Made by a program: the position numbers and the translations under genes
Notes under the pieces: generated by a model
Seen by the model: the letters and a program-made list of their open reading frames with translations, nothing else
Told to the model about the DNA's origin: nothing
Database searches by the model: none
Origin: DASQZT01 sp035638575
GTDB taxonomy: Bacteria > Acidobacteriota > Terriglobia > Bryobacterales > Bryobacteraceae
Length of the DNA stretch: 64,000 nucleotides
NCBI GenBank assembly: GCA_035638575.1
Contig: DASQZT010000297.1
Span: 22,897 to 86,896, forward strand
Direction of reading: 5' to 3'
Shown: piece after piece, positions 25,604 through 36,500 of the stretch
Numbering within the stretch: the first letter of the stretch is position 1
Layout of the letters: the number at the start of each line of letters is the position of its first letter

Positions 25604-26396
25604 ATCGGCCAGGAACCTCTTGCCCAAAAGTCACCGTCGAGTCCACCCGGTACATCTGAACGCTGGCCCCCGCCGGCCGCAGCATTTCGAGAACAATCGC
25701 GTCGCCCCGGGCGGTCAGGGAGAAGTGTGAGTTCCCGCCGCGGGCCACCGGATACTGCCGCGATCCGAACGGCGGCACCAGCTCCAGGATGGTCTCCGAA
25801 CAGACCGGCGTCAGCTCGTCCGCCGGCCGGTCTTTTTGGGGAACCGAGTACAGCACCCCGGACGAATAGCATCCCTGAACCCGGGCCGGTCGCTCCGACG
25901 TGTTGATGAGCGCGATGATCCCGTCGTCACCGCCGTTCACGGCGCCGGAAAACCAGGGGTTGCGAGTGGGCCATGCCACGTCGCGAACGGTGGTGTGCAG
26001 CTCATCGGCGGCCAGGCACTCGGTGGTGCCGCTCACCGCCAGGACTGGCGAGAGCTCGGGCGACGGAACCTTCTCGCGCACCCGCACCCACGCGCCGGCG
26101 GTCTCCTCCGGCAGTTGCAGCTTGTACTCGGCGTGCTCGCCCGCGCTCAGACGCACCTGGATTCCGCTGTGTCCCACCAGCGGAGCCAGGGCGCCGGTGC
26201 TCTTGTGCGCCTCCACCTCGGCGGCAACTTCCCGGTTTCCCATGTTCTGCAACTCCACCGCCGACCAGCACGAAGAACTGTAAGCCAGCCATGGCACGAT
26301 GCTCTCCACCACTCTCTCGCGCGGCTCGGTCTGAGCCAGACCTTTCCCCGCCGCCAGCAGACAGACGAGCACACAGAAAAGCGGCCTCACACCCAT
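25602..26396 (-). CDS. secreted protein of unknown function
   Basis: This protein is about 264 residues long from the ATG at 26396, which opens a good signal peptide (MGVRPLFCVLVCLLAAGKGLAQ). A longer frame reaches 26468 but would bury the signal. The mature part is all-beta in character (VELQNMGNREVAAEVEAHK, WVRVREKVP, HFSLTARGDAIVLEM) with conserved-looking WPTRNPWFSGAVNGGDDG, suggesting two Ig-like or jelly-roll modules. No named family is recognised. It is divergent from the BNR protein gene at 26476. Confidence 0.55.
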   Translation of the reverse strand: MGVRPLFCVLVCLLAAGKGLAQTEPRERVVESIVPWLAYSSSCWSAVELQNMGNREVAAEVEAHKSTGALAPLVGHSGIQVRLSAGEHAEYKLQLPEETAGAWVRVREKVPSPELSPVLAVSGTTECLAADELHTTVRDVAWPTRNPWFSGAVNGGDDGIIALINTSERPARVQGCYSSGVLYSVPQKDRPADELTPVCSETILELVPPFGSRQYPVARGGNSHFSLTARGDAIVLEMLRPAGASVQMYRVDSTVTFGQEVPGR

Positions 26397-26475
26397 ACCT
26401 TCGGCGGATTGCGTCGATCGCATTAGAGAGAAAAAGGCCGCCCTGCCCTTCCCTGATTCGTAGGACAATCGGAAA

Positions 26476-29400
26476 ATGCCGTCCCGTTATTCCTGCGCGC
26501 TCCTTCTCGCTGCCTGTGTTTCGCTCGCCGCACAACCCTTCGACACCAGCCTGTACCGCGCCATGCGCTGGCGGCAGATCGGCCCCTTCCGTGCCGGCCG
26601 CGTGACCGCCGTAGCGGGCATCGCCGGCAACGCCGCCGTTTACTACATGGGCACACCCGGCGGCGGCCTTTGGAAAACCGTGGACGGCGGCGTGGTCTGG
26701 ACGCCTGTCTCCGATTCGGTCCCCATTTCTTCCATCGGCGCTGTGGCCGTGGCGCCCTCTAACCCCGATATCGTTTACTTCGGAACCGGCGACGTCAGCA
26801 TGGTGGGCGGCTCCGTCAACATGGGGAACGGCGTGTACAAATCCGCCGACGCCGGCAAGACGTGGCAGCACATCGGACTCGACGAGACCGAGCACATCGG
26901 CAACCTGTGGGTCGATCCGCGCGATCCTGACGTCGTCCTGGTGGCCGCGCTGGGCCGCACCTATTCGAAGAACAATCAGCGCGGCGTCTTCAAATCCACC
27001 GACGGCGGCCGGACCTGGCGCAACGTCTTGCATAAGGACGATGTCACCGGGGCCGTCGACCTGGTTTTCGCGCCCGATAATTCGAAGATCGGCTACGCCG
27101 CCATGTGGGAGCATTACACAGCGCCCGGAGCGCGGGCCGCGATCGAATCCTCGGGCTTCGCCGGCATCTACAAGACCGCCGATGGCGGCGAAAACTGGAC
27201 GCAGCTCACCGAGGGGCTGCCCGCCGGGCGCCTGGGCCGCATCGGCGTGGCTGTGGCGGCGGGTGGACAGAAAGTCTTCGCCATCGTCGCTGGCGGCGGA
27301 TTCGGTGGCGGCGGTGGCGGCGGCGCGGCCGGCGGGCTCTACCGCTCCGATGACGGCGGCGCGCACTGGAGCAAGATCACCCAGGACCCGCGCATTCAGG
27401 GCAGCGGCTATTTCAGCCGTGTGTTCCTCGACCCGAAGAATTCCGACGTGGTCTACGTCGCCCAGACCTCGCTCTACCGCTCCGACGACGGCGGCCACAC
27501 CTTCGTCTCCTACAAAGGAGCGCCCGGCGGCGATGACAACCACGCGCTGTGGATCGACCCGGCCGATTCCCTCCGCATGATCATGGCCAGCGATCAGGGC
27601 GCCACCATTAGCATGGACGGCGGAAAATCGTGGAGTTCCTGGTACAACCAGCCCACCGGCCAGATCTACCATCTCTCCACCGATAATCGTTACCCGTACT
27701 GGGTCTACGGCACGCAGCAGGACAGCGGCTCTGTGGGCACGTTGAGCCGCGGCGACTATGGCGAAATCACCTTTATGGATTGGGACCCGGTAGGCGGATA
27801 CGAGTTCGGCTACATCGTTCCCGATCCGCTCAATCCCAACCTGGTCTACGCCGGCGGGCCGAGCCGCGGCGTGGTCCGCATCGACCGCACCAACCGGCAG
27901 GTGGCCACCGTCTCGCCCAGCGTCACGCGCGACAACGAATACCGCATGACCACCAACCCGCCGCTGGGCTTTTCACCGCAGGACCCGCACATCTTCTATA
28001 TGGGTGCGCAGTTACTCCTGGAGACGCGCGATGGCGGCATCCACTGGAAGGCCATCAGCCCGGACCTCACCAAGCGGCCCGAGACCCCCGCGCCCGCTGC
28101 CGATACCGCCGCCGCGGCCACTCCGCCGGTGCCCGCGCGGCCGCGCGCGCAGGAGCAGCAGGAGACCATCCAGCCCCTCAATCGCGCCGCCGTCAACACC
28201 TTCGCGCCGTCGCCGCTCACCGCCGGCCAGATCTGGGCCGGCACCAACAACGGCATCATCCAGCTCACCCACGATGGCGGCGCGGCGTGGCAGAATGTAT
28301 CGCCGCCAGGACTTGGGCCGCTCTCGCAGATCAGCATGCTGGAAGCTTCCCACTTCGACGCTGCCACGGCCTACGCCGCCGTCGACCGCCACGACGAGAA
28401 CGATTTTCGCGCCCACTTCTACCGCACCCACGACTTCGGCAAGACCTGGCAGGAAACCTCCGCCGGCATCCCCGAAGGCTCCTTCGCCCGCGTGGTCCGT
28501 GAAGACCCCGGACGCCGGGGCCTGCTCTACGCGGGAACGGAAAACGCCGCGTTTCTTTCCTTCGACGAAGGCGATCACTGGAGTTCCCTGCAACTCAACA
28601 TGCCCACCACCAGCGTCCGCGACCTGGTGGTGCACGGCGACGACCTCGTGGCCGCCACCTACGGCCGCGCCTTCTGGATTCTCGACGACGTCACGCCCCT
28701 TCGCCAGATCGACCGCACCGTTTCCAGCGCGCCCACCTTTCTCTTCCAGCCCGAAAAGGCGCTCCGCGTGCGCCTGGATCTGAATCAGGACACGCCGCTG
28801 CCGCCGGAGATGCCCGCCGGCCAGAATCCGCCCGCGGGCGCGATCCTGGATTACTTCCTGGCGTCCGAGCCGTCGCAGGATATTACGCTCGGCATCTACG
28901 ATACTGCGGGCCAACTGGTGCGCGAGTATTCCACCAGGAAAGAGCAGGCCACTGCCGAACCGCCGCCCAACGTGCCCGAATACTGGGTCGGACATCCGCA
29001 ACCGCTCACCAGGAGCGCCGGCATGAACCGCTTCGTCTGGGACCTGCGCTATGCCGCTCCGCCCGTGCTGCGCCACGAATATCCCATCTCCGCGCTGTAT
29101 CAGAACACGCCCGGGCTGCCTCTGGGCGCGATGGTGACGCCGGGCGCCTACCGCGTTCGCCTTACCGTGAACGGCCGCACCTTCGAGCAGCCGCTGGTGG
29201 TCGCCATGGATCCGCGCGTCGACGTCACCGATGATGCGCTGGCCCGGCAACTCGCGTTGGAACGCAAGATCCTCGACCTGGTAGCGTCCAGCTACGACTT
29301 CTATCGAAAGGCCGTCGCCCTGCGCCAAACCCTGGCGGGCGATCGGAAGGAACTCGAAAAGCGCGCCGGCGATGCCGCCATCGCAGCGCTTCAGGAGTTC

Positions 29401-29724
29401 GATCAGAAAGCCCTGCGTCTGCAAGGCTCCGAGACCGGCTTCGGCGGTGGCGGTGGCGGCGGCCGCGGAGCACGCCAGGCGCCGGCATTCGCTCCGCTCA
29501 ACCGCTCCATCGGCTCGCTGGCCTCCGTCGTGGATGGCCAGGACGCCGCCCCCACCCCCGTAATGCAGGCCGCCTACGAAGGGTATTGCCGCGACCTGGC
29601 CACTGCCGCGCAGGGTTGGAACGAACTCATGAAAACGGATCTCGCCAATCTGAACGGCGAACTGGCGAAGCAGAATCTCGGAGCCGTGCCGGCCGCGCCG
29701 CTCCCCGTTCCGTCCTGCAAGTAG
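26476..29724 (+). CDS. large secreted VPS10/BNR beta-propeller protein
   Basis: This 1082-residue protein has a signal peptide (cleavage near SLAAQ). A propeller (about 25-760) contains many Asp-box repeats of the S-x-D-x-G-x-x-W type (KTVDGGVVW, KSADAGKTW, KSTDGGRTW, RSDDGGAHW, TRDGGIHW, THDFGKTW). This is the sortilin/VPS10 or GH74-like arrangement. The C-terminal 300 residues have a beta-sandwich followed by a helical stretch with a poly-Gly segment (about 995-1005). Related acidobacterial proteins are often called glycosyl hydrolase, but I see no catalytic pair that would support that. Probably extracellular binding; function unknown. Confidence 0.78.
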   Translation: MPSRYSCALLLAACVSLAAQPFDTSLYRAMRWRQIGPFRAGRVTAVAGIAGNAAVYYMGTPGGGLWKTVDGGVVWTPVSDSVPISSIGAVAVAPSNPDIVYFGTGDVSMVGGSVNMGNGVYKSADAGKTWQHIGLDETEHIGNLWVDPRDPDVVLVAALGRTYSKNNQRGVFKSTDGGRTWRNVLHKDDVTGAVDLVFAPDNSKIGYAAMWEHYTAPGARAAIESSGFAGIYKTADGGENWTQLTEGLPAGRLGRIGVAVAAGGQKVFAIVAGGGFGGGGGGGAAGGLYRSDDGGAHWSKITQDPRIQGSGYFSRVFLDPKNSDVVYVAQTSLYRSDDGGHTFVSYKGAPGGDDNHALWIDPADSLRMIMASDQGATISMDGGKSWSSWYNQPTGQIYHLSTDNRYPYWVYGTQQDSGSVGTLSRGDYGEITFMDWDPVGGYEFGYIVPDPLNPNLVYAGGPSRGVVRIDRTNRQVATVSPSVTRDNEYRMTTNPPLGFSPQDPHIFYMGAQLLLETRDGGIHWKAISPDLTKRPETPAPAADTAAAATPPVPARPRAQEQQETIQPLNRAAVNTFAPSPLTAGQIWAGTNNGIIQLTHDGGAAWQNVSPPGLGPLSQISMLEASHFDAATAYAAVDRHDENDFRAHFYRTHDFGKTWQETSAGIPEGSFARVVREDPGRRGLLYAGTENAAFLSFDEGDHWSSLQLNMPTTSVRDLVVHGDDLVAATYGRAFWILDDVTPLRQIDRTVSSAPTFLFQPEKALRVRLDLNQDTPLPPEMPAGQNPPAGAILDYFLASEPSQDITLGIYDTAGQLVREYSTRKEQATAEPPPNVPEYWVGHPQPLTRSAGMNRFVWDLRYAAPPVLRHEYPISALYQNTPGLPLGAMVTPGAYRVRLTVNGRTFEQPLVVAMDPRVDVTDDALARQLALERKILDLVASSYDFYRKAVALRQTLAGDRKELEKRAGDAAIAALQEFDQKALRLQGSETGFGGGGGGGRGARQAPAFAPLNRSIGSLASVVDGQDAAPTPVMQAAYEGYCRDLATAAQGWNELMKTDLANLNGELAKQNLGAVPAAPLPVPSCK

Positions 29725-29821
29725 CGGGGAGCTTCGCCAATTTCACCCGGCAAGCGCTGCCGGCGCGATCCGGCGCCCAAGGATTGCCGGCTTCGATATA
29801 CTTCAGGCTGAAGGAGCAACT

Positions 29822-30841
29822 ATGCGCAACATCGCGCTCGTCCTCACCCTGGCTGCCACGACGTTCCTCCTCGCGCAGCCGTCCCCGTCTTACCGCGTGA
29901 CCCACACTTACACCCTGGGCGGGGACGGGAGCTGGGACTACATCGTGCCCGATCCGCCCAATCACCGTCTGTTTATCGCCCGCCAGAATCGCGTGATGGT
30001 CGTCGATGAAGACAGCGGCACGCTGCTCGGCGAAGTCACCGGCATCCAGGGCGCGCACGGAACCGCGGTGGCGGAAACCACCGGCCATGGGTTCGCCACT
30101 TCGGGCAACGACCAGTCCGTGGTCATGTTCGATCTGAAGACCTTCAAGGTGCTCGGCCGGATCCCCGCCGCCGAAGATGCCGACGCCATCGTCTACGACA
30201 GCTCGTCGAACCGCGTCTTCACCTTGAATGGCGACGCGCACAGCTCCACAGTGATCGACCCGCGGGCGGGTACCCTGATCACCAACATTCCACTCGGCGG
30301 CAAACCGGAATACGGCGCTTCCGCCGGCGACGGCAAGGTGTACGCGAACCTCACCGACATAAGCGAGGTGGTGGAGATCGACGCCAAAACCGCGGCCGTT
30401 ACCCGGCGCTGGTCCACCGCCCCTTGTAAGCAGCCGGTCTCCATGGCCATTGACACTGCCCACCATCGGCTGTTCAGCGGATGCCGCAGCGGGGTGATGG
30501 CGGTCTCCGACTATCAGGCCGGCAAGGTGGTTGCGACTCTCCCGATCGGAACCGGCGTCGATGGCGCCGGCTTCGATGCGGCCTCCGGCGACGCGTTTGC
30601 CTCCAATGCCAACGGCTCGCTCACCGTGATTCATCAGGACTCTCCGGACCAATATCACGTCGCCGAAAGCGTTGAGACCCCGCAGGGGGCGCGCAATATG
30701 GGGCTCGACCCCACCAATCACCGCGTGTTCCTCGTTTCCGCGAAGTTTGGGCCCGTGCCCGCGGGGGGCAGGGGCAGAGGTCCGGTGCTGCCCGGATCGT
30801 TCAACTTGATGTCGATCGAGCGCAATCCACCGGCGCGCTGA
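29822..30841 (+). CDS. secreted YVTN/YncE-type beta-propeller protein
   Basis: This 339-residue protein has a signal peptide (to LLAQ, residue about 19). Seven-bladed-propeller-type repeats follow, of the form NHRLFIARQNRVMVVDxxSGTLLG, NRVFTLNGDAHSSTVID and HHRLFSGCRSGVMAVSD. An Arg-Gly insert (PAGGRGRG) sits near the C-terminus. AAGGAG precedes the ATG by 7 bases. Such propellers bind partners or redox cofactors outside the cytoplasm; no enzyme motif is visible. It follows the BNR gene by 97 bases on the same strand. Confidence 0.75.
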   Translation: MRNIALVLTLAATTFLLAQPSPSYRVTHTYTLGGDGSWDYIVPDPPNHRLFIARQNRVMVVDEDSGTLLGEVTGIQGAHGTAVAETTGHGFATSGNDQSVVMFDLKTFKVLGRIPAAEDADAIVYDSSSNRVFTLNGDAHSSTVIDPRAGTLITNIPLGGKPEYGASAGDGKVYANLTDISEVVEIDAKTAAVTRRWSTAPCKQPVSMAIDTAHHRLFSGCRSGVMAVSDYQAGKVVATLPIGTGVDGAGFDAASGDAFASNANGSLTVIHQDSPDQYHVAESVETPQGARNMGLDPTNHRVFLVSAKFGPVPAGGRGRGPVLPGSFNLMSIERNPPAR

Positions 30842-30927
30842 CCGTCGAAGGTTCCGCGCACCCGGGAAAACATCCATCCACGGTTCCGCAATCCCCTGCG
30901 TCTGATCGATCAGGAGGACCACACAAA

Positions 30928-31482
30928 ATGCACGCACCCGTTGCGCTCGCTGCCGCGTCGTTTCTGCTCGCGTTGACGCCGCTACACGCCCAGGAAAGAA
31001 GGGACTCTGGCGATTCCGCCGTCTACAAGGTGGAATTCAACATTCACGACGGCAGCGACGCCGCGGCCAAGACCGGCCGCCGCTACACTTTGCTGGTCGA
31101 CGCCAACCGGAAGGCGGTTTTCAAGGTCGGAAATCGTATCCCTGTCGCTACCGGATCGTTCCAGCCGGGTGTGGCCGGCGTCGGCGTGAACCCGATGGTC
31201 AACACCCAGTATTCCTACATCGATGTCGGCGTGAATATCGAATGCGTCGTGAGCGAAATGAACGGCAAGGTCGCCATGCACGGCAGCCTCGACCTCAGCA
31301 CCGCGACCGAGCACGGCGCCGCGCAGGGAGCCGCCAATCCGCCCAATCCTACCGTGGGACAAACCAAGTTGGACATTGACACGGCCGTCGAGCTGGGGAA
31401 GCCCACCGTGATCGCTTCCATCGACGATCCGGTGAACCTGCGAAAGCTCCAGGTGGAGGCCACGGTCGCCAAGGTGAACTGA
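30928..31482 (+). CDS. small secreted protein of unknown function
   Basis: This 184-residue protein has a signal peptide (to LHAQ, residue about 22). The mature chain is predicted beta-rich: YKVEFNIHDGSD, YTLLVDANRKAVFKVGNR, YIDVGVNIECVV. It ends in KLDIDTAVELGKPTVIASIDDP followed by RKLQVEATVAKV, which resembles the short secretin-like strand pattern seen in other acidobacterial exported proteins. No enzymatic motif. An AGGAGG lies about 10 bases before the ATG. Confidence 0.6.
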   Translation: MHAPVALAAASFLLALTPLHAQERRDSGDSAVYKVEFNIHDGSDAAAKTGRRYTLLVDANRKAVFKVGNRIPVATGSFQPGVAGVGVNPMVNTQYSYIDVGVNIECVVSEMNGKVAMHGSLDLSTATEHGAAQGAANPPNPTVGQTKLDIDTAVELGKPTVIASIDDPVNLRKLQVEATVAKVN

Positions 31483-31508
31483 CTCGGTCGCCCGGTCTTC
31501 GACGCCCG

Positions 31509-32390
31509 CTACTTGGCGTTCTTCAGCTCCTCGTCGATGACCGGCCGGATCGCCGGCAGGTCCAGATTGCCGTTGTATTTCCGGCCATTGATGAATACCG
31601 AGGGCGTGCCCTCCACGCCCGCGCGGTCGCCGTCGTCTATGTCGCGCGCCACGGTCGTCTTGGTCTCCACGGAATCCAGGTCCGCCTCGAAGCGCTGCAT
31701 GTCGAGTCCGGCGGTGTGCGCCAGGGCCAGGATCGAGGGACGGGACAATTCCCGCCGATGCGCAAAGAGTGCATCGTGCATCGGCCAGAACCTCCCCTGC
31801 CGATGCGCCGCGATAGCCGCCGCGGCGGCCAACGCCGCCTGCGAGTGCATGTCCAGCGGAAACTGCTTGAAGATGAGCTTGATCTTCCCCGGATACGCTT
31901 CCAGCACCGCATTCAGCTTGCCCGCTGCGGCCTGGCAATAGGGACACTGAAAATCGGAAAATTCCACCAGGGTCAGCACCGCGCCCGCCGGACCGCGCAC
32001 CGGCGACCCCGTGGTGGGAATGGTCACCGGGTCCTCCAGAAGCTTCGGAGGCTGCGGACCCGTGGCCCACTTCGACGCCTTCGCGGCGTTGATGGCCTCG
32101 TTCTCGTCCTTGCCCGCCCGAATCGCATCCCCCATCGCCGCCGCCAGGCCTTTGCTCCACGCACAATTCGGGTCCTTGACGCGGCACTCGGCCACCTTCA
32201 TGCCGCATCCGCAGGCGCAGTCGTGGTTGCGCAGCAGGCGCAGCAGCGCGCGGGTCTTCACCGGCGACAGGCCCGAGAAGTCCACCGCTGGCAGGTTGAC
32301 CACGGTCTTCCAGTCTGGTTGGGCCAGCAGCAGCGCCGCTCCTAGAACGCAGCACGCGCCGATCTTGGTTCCCCTCGGGGAATGATGCAT
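31509..32390 (-). CDS. exported DsbA-like thioredoxin-fold protein
   Basis: This 293-residue thiol-disulfide protein has a signal peptide (about 1-24). A cysteine-rich helical segment follows (HDCACGCGMKVAEC with a later CAWSKG, about 55-85). The DsbA/thioredoxin domain (about 120-290) has active site FQCPYCQ and the cis-Pro loop GVEGTPSVFING. It probably oxidises or isomerises disulfides in the periplasm. The cysteine-rich N-terminal motif may bind metal or act as a redox partner. The start at 32390 fits the signal peptide. TACAAT lies 6 bases before it, so the mRNA may be leaderless. Confidence 0.82.
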   Translation of the reverse strand: MHHSPRGTKIGACCVLGAALLLAQPDWKTVVNLPAVDFSGLSPVKTRALLRLLRNHDCACGCGMKVAECRVKDPNCAWSKGLAAAMGDAIRAGKDENEAINAAKASKWATGPQPPKLLEDPVTIPTTGSPVRGPAGAVLTLVEFSDFQCPYCQAAAGKLNAVLEAYPGKIKLIFKQFPLDMHSQAALAAAAAIAAHRQGRFWPMHDALFAHRRELSRPSILALAHTAGLDMQRFEADLDSVETKTTVARDIDDGDRAGVEGTPSVFINGRKYNGNLDLPAIRPVIDEELKNAK

Positions 32391-32538
32391 AAGAATATTG
32401 TAGCCGTAGCGCGTCCTCCTCGGCCCCCGCCGCGCCGGCCGCGCCGGCGCAAATGGGCCGTCGCTGGCCATCTGAAAAGAAAATCGTCCCGGACCCGGTC
32501 ACCGGTCGCGCTTGGCCTGGCCTTGGTTGCGTTCGGTT

Positions 32539-33310
32539 TTACTGCCGTCCTCTAAACTCCTCGAACCAGTTGTTGACCACGTGGATCGCCAACGGTTTTT
32601 TGGCGATCAGCCTCTCGATCAGGATGAACCGTTTGCCGTCGGGCGAGATATCGTATTGCGGATAGAAGGACCACAGCCCCCTGTTTTCGAATAAGGCCGC
32701 CGGCGTCCCAGCCGAAAAGGCGGGCCTGGTCGCGGCGCTCGCGGCCATGAGCTTGATCCCCTCGACATTGAAGAGTTCCTTGCCATCCCGTCTCCAGCGC
32801 GGCGAAGTCCCGCCGTTGCTCGAAACGCACCACTTGCCTTCACCCTTCGGGAAACTTCGCACATACACCTCGTTCCGGCCCGACTCGTCGCAGACGTATG
32901 CCAGGAATCGTCCGTCGGGCGACAATTTTGGAGCGCCCTCGTTAAAAACGGCAACCGCCCCGTCAGCCTCTCGAATAGCAGCGCGCCGAGCGCCCAGATA
33001 TCGGCTCGCCCGTCGGTGAGTTGCCCCTGTGCCTGTTCCGGAGACATGTACGCGGGCGTGCCCGAAACCGCTCCCGGCTGCGTCAAATCCGTTTGAGTCG
33101 CCGCGGCCGCGGTAAGCTGCGCCAGGCCGAAGTCCATGACCTTCACCTGCCCTTGCCGGTTGACCATGACATTGGCGGGTTTGATGTCCCGATGAACGAT
33201 GCCCTTCTCGTGTGCGGCCCGGATCCCCGTGGCCGTTTGGATCGCGATATCCAGCGCTTCTTCCAGTTTCAGCGGACGCTCCGCAATCATCTCCTTCCGC
33301 CCGGGTGATA
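32539..33310 (-). pseudogene. decayed Ser/Thr protein kinase with PD40 propeller remnant
   Basis: Reading the minus strand, a PknB-type kinase C-lobe is present (HRDIKPANVMV, DFGLAQL, GTPAYMSPEQ, LGALLFERLTGRLPF) without an N-lobe: no glycine loop or VAIK-type lysine. Near 32940-32957 the frame changes and goes straight to the last blades of a TolB-like propeller (LSPDGRFLAYVCDESG, SPDGKRFILIER) and the typical C-terminus NNWFEEFRGRQ. An intact gene of this type would have a membrane span and several hundred more residues between these parts. The gene therefore carries a 5' truncation, a large internal deletion and a frame change. Confidence 0.8.
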
Positions 33311-33528
33311 TTATCGGATGATCCGAGGGGCTCGCAGGCCGTAGTGAGAGATGGTCTGTCCGGATCGACACTCGTACAGAGCCGCCGGCTCCGGACCTCG
33401 GCTCGATACCGATGTGGTCATTTATCGCCGGCCGAATCCACACGGCCGGCGCGGCCTCTCGATAAAACCCGTTGACATTACAACGGTTTTGGCCCATTTT
33501 GGTCTTAGATTCTGAAAGGAGCACTCAG

Positions 33529-36500
33529 GTGGGCAAGAGCGTTAAGGGTACCTTGTGTCTGGTTGCGGGAATGTTGCTTGCGATCCCTGCTTTCGGCCAG
33601 ATCGGCGGCACGGGGTCGGTTCGAGGCGTCGTATCCGACCCTTCCGGCGCGGTGGTCCCGGCGGCAAGTGTGGTCGCGACCAACGTTGGAACTCAGGTCA
33701 AAACAGCGCGGCAAACTACCGAATCCGGCGACTACACCATTTCGCCGCTTCCGGCGGGAGAGTACACCATTACGGTTACGGCAGCCGGTTTTCAGACCTT
33801 GGTGCAGCAGCACGTCACTGTGGATGCTCTCGGCACGGTGGGCTTGAACTTTACCATGCAGTTGGGCAGCGCCAGCCAACAGGTCACGGTTGAAGATAGG
33901 CCGCCGCAGTTGGACACCATAGATGCCCGCGTCGGACAGACCATGCCGAGCGATGTCTATATGGCCATGCCGCTGTTTATGGGCAATGCCCCACGCGACC
34001 CCACGTCGTTTGTCAGTCTGGAGGCCGGAGTGCCCAGCAATACCGGGACCTACGAATTCGGGGACATCGCTGGCGCACAAGCCAATTCCGGCGAGATGTA
34101 TGTCGAGGGAATGCCGCTCACCAACCCCGCGATTCAGGGTGAGGTCCGCAACGTCCTGCTGGGCGTTTCCGCCGAAGGGGTCAGCGAGTTCCAGTTGGAG
34201 ACGGCCGGGTCGCCTGCTATGTACAGCGGCCAGGGCGCGGCCAACTTCGTCCTCAAGTCCGGAACCAACAAGTTCCACGGCGCCGCCTACGAGTACTTCC
34301 GCAATACCGATTTGGACGCCCGTAACTTCTTCGCCTCTACCCGGCCCATAGAACACCAAAACGAGTTTGGCGAGAACATAGCTGGCCCCATCGTCAGGAA
34401 CCGCATCTTTTTCTTCCAGTCTTTCGACGACTTCCGCTACCTTACGGGCAACAATTCCAACTTCTATACGATTGCGCCCACGGCGGAGCGGACCGGTAAT
34501 TTCAGCGCCTATCCGGCGGCCATCTACGATCCGCAAAGCCTGAACTGTTCGAACCAGCCGTGCTCCCGGCTGGCGTTTCCCGGGAACCAGATTCCCACCA
34601 GCCGCATTTCGCCCATCTCCAACTCCCTGCAATCCATGCTGCCGCAGGTTACCAACGCGAATATCACCAACAACTACCTCGGTTCCAGTGTCTACGGGTT
34701 CAATAACTACGGCTCGACCCAGAAGGTGGACTTCAACCTCACGGACAAGCACCGGTTCCTCGTGCTCTACAGCCGCGGACGCCGCGCTCAGGCGAACGAC
34801 ACCCGGGGCGCCACCTTGCCCATCCCCTACGGCAGCGGAAGCAGCGCGCTCGAGGTGGATGAGGTCGTGACCACGGCCCAGGCGCGGTACACCTATGTGG
34901 CCACGCCCAGCGTCGTGAACCAGCTCAGTTACGGCATCTCGCGGTTCTTCCAACCCGAGATCAACAACACCCAGGGAGGGGATTATGCGGCGAAGGCCGG
35001 GATTCAAGGTCTGCCGCCCGGAGGGGCTTCGTTGGAGTTCCCCACCGTGTCGTTCGGTGGACCGAACGCGACCAGCAGTTGGGGGAATGCCCATCCGGTT
35101 ACCGAGGTCGACCAGTCGTTCACCTTGCAGGATAACGTCCAGTGGACCAAGAGCAAACACTCGTTCACGTTCGGCGGGCAGATACAATGGGGCCAGATCA
35201 ATTACAAGAACAACTCGTTCGACAGCCAGGCGAACTGGAGTTTCAGCAATAGCCAGACTGAGGGCTTCAACGCCGCCGGTACGCCTGTCACCACCTCGGG
35301 TAACTCCTATGCGTCGTTCCTGCTGGGGGCGTTGAGTTCCGCCAACCTCCAGAACGATGCCGTGGAGGGTACCGGCGCCCGTTTCAGGGACTACTCCGGG
35401 TGGGTCACCGACAACTTCAAAGTGTTGCCCAAGCTGACCTTGAATCTCGGCCTTCGATACGACGTCATGACGCCGTTCGTGGAGGTGGAAAACCGGATGT
35501 CGTTCTTCAACCCCACGCTTCCCAATCCGGCCGTCGGCGGTTTTCTGGGGGCTTTGATGTTCGCGGGCAATGGGCCGGATAGCTGCAATTGCCGCACCAA
35601 CGTGTCGACCTACTATGGGGGGTACCAGCCGCGTCTCGGGTTGGCCTACGCCTTTACTGCGAAAACCGTTTTCCGCGCGGGTTACGACATGACCTATTCG
35701 CACCGCGGGGCGGTAGGCGGCCGCGGCGGCGCCAGGCAGGGCACCGGAACCCTCGGCTTCACGGCCAACCCATCCTGGAGCAGCCTGGACACCTACAGTC
35801 CCGCCTTCTACTGGGATGCCGGCGTGCCATCGTACATTCAGGCGCCGTTCTTCAATCCGACCCTGAACACCGGGTTCAACACCTCGACAGCCCAGGGCGG
35901 ATCGGTTACCTTCGGAGACCCGCAGATCGGCGGCCATCCTCCGCGGTATCAGAACTGGAACGCCGGCATACAGCGCGCCCTCACCAGCACCTTTACCTTG
36001 ACGGTGAGCTACGTGGGCAGCAACGGCCATTACCTGGGAGGCGGCTCGCGCGGCATCTGGGGCAGCGACATCCTCCCGCAGTATATGCAGCTCGGAAACC
36101 TGCTGACGGCCCAGGCTACTCCCACGAACATTGCGCAAGCCAACGCGATCATCCCGGGAATCCACCTCCCGTACGCGAATTTCGCGGGTTCCATCGCCCA
36201 GATGTTGCTGCCCTTCCCGCAGTATTCCTCGGTCAGCGATTTGTGGGGCGAGGTCGGCGACTCCAATTACAATTCGCTGCAAGTCGTCGCCGTCAAGACG
36301 CTGTCCCACGGCTTGGTGCTCAACGCCAACTATAGTTTCGCCAAGGCATTCGACAACCTCGCCAGCCGCAGTTCCTATTGGAGCGAGAAGGCTCAGACGA
36401 CGGTCCCTCCTCAGATCGCGCACGTCCTGCTGGTCTATCGTCTGCCGTTCGGTAAAGGTCGGAGGTTCGCCTCCGGCAACGGCATCGCCGGTAAAGTGGC

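Noticed and set aside
28012..29424. Long minus-strand open frame opposite the BNR protein
   Set aside because: Antisense shadow of a gene with clear signal peptide and Asp-box repeats; no recognisable domain.
33472..33477. TTGACA as a -35 element for the Oar-like receptor
   Set aside because: No acceptable -10 hexamer lies 16-18 bases downstream; the match may be chance.
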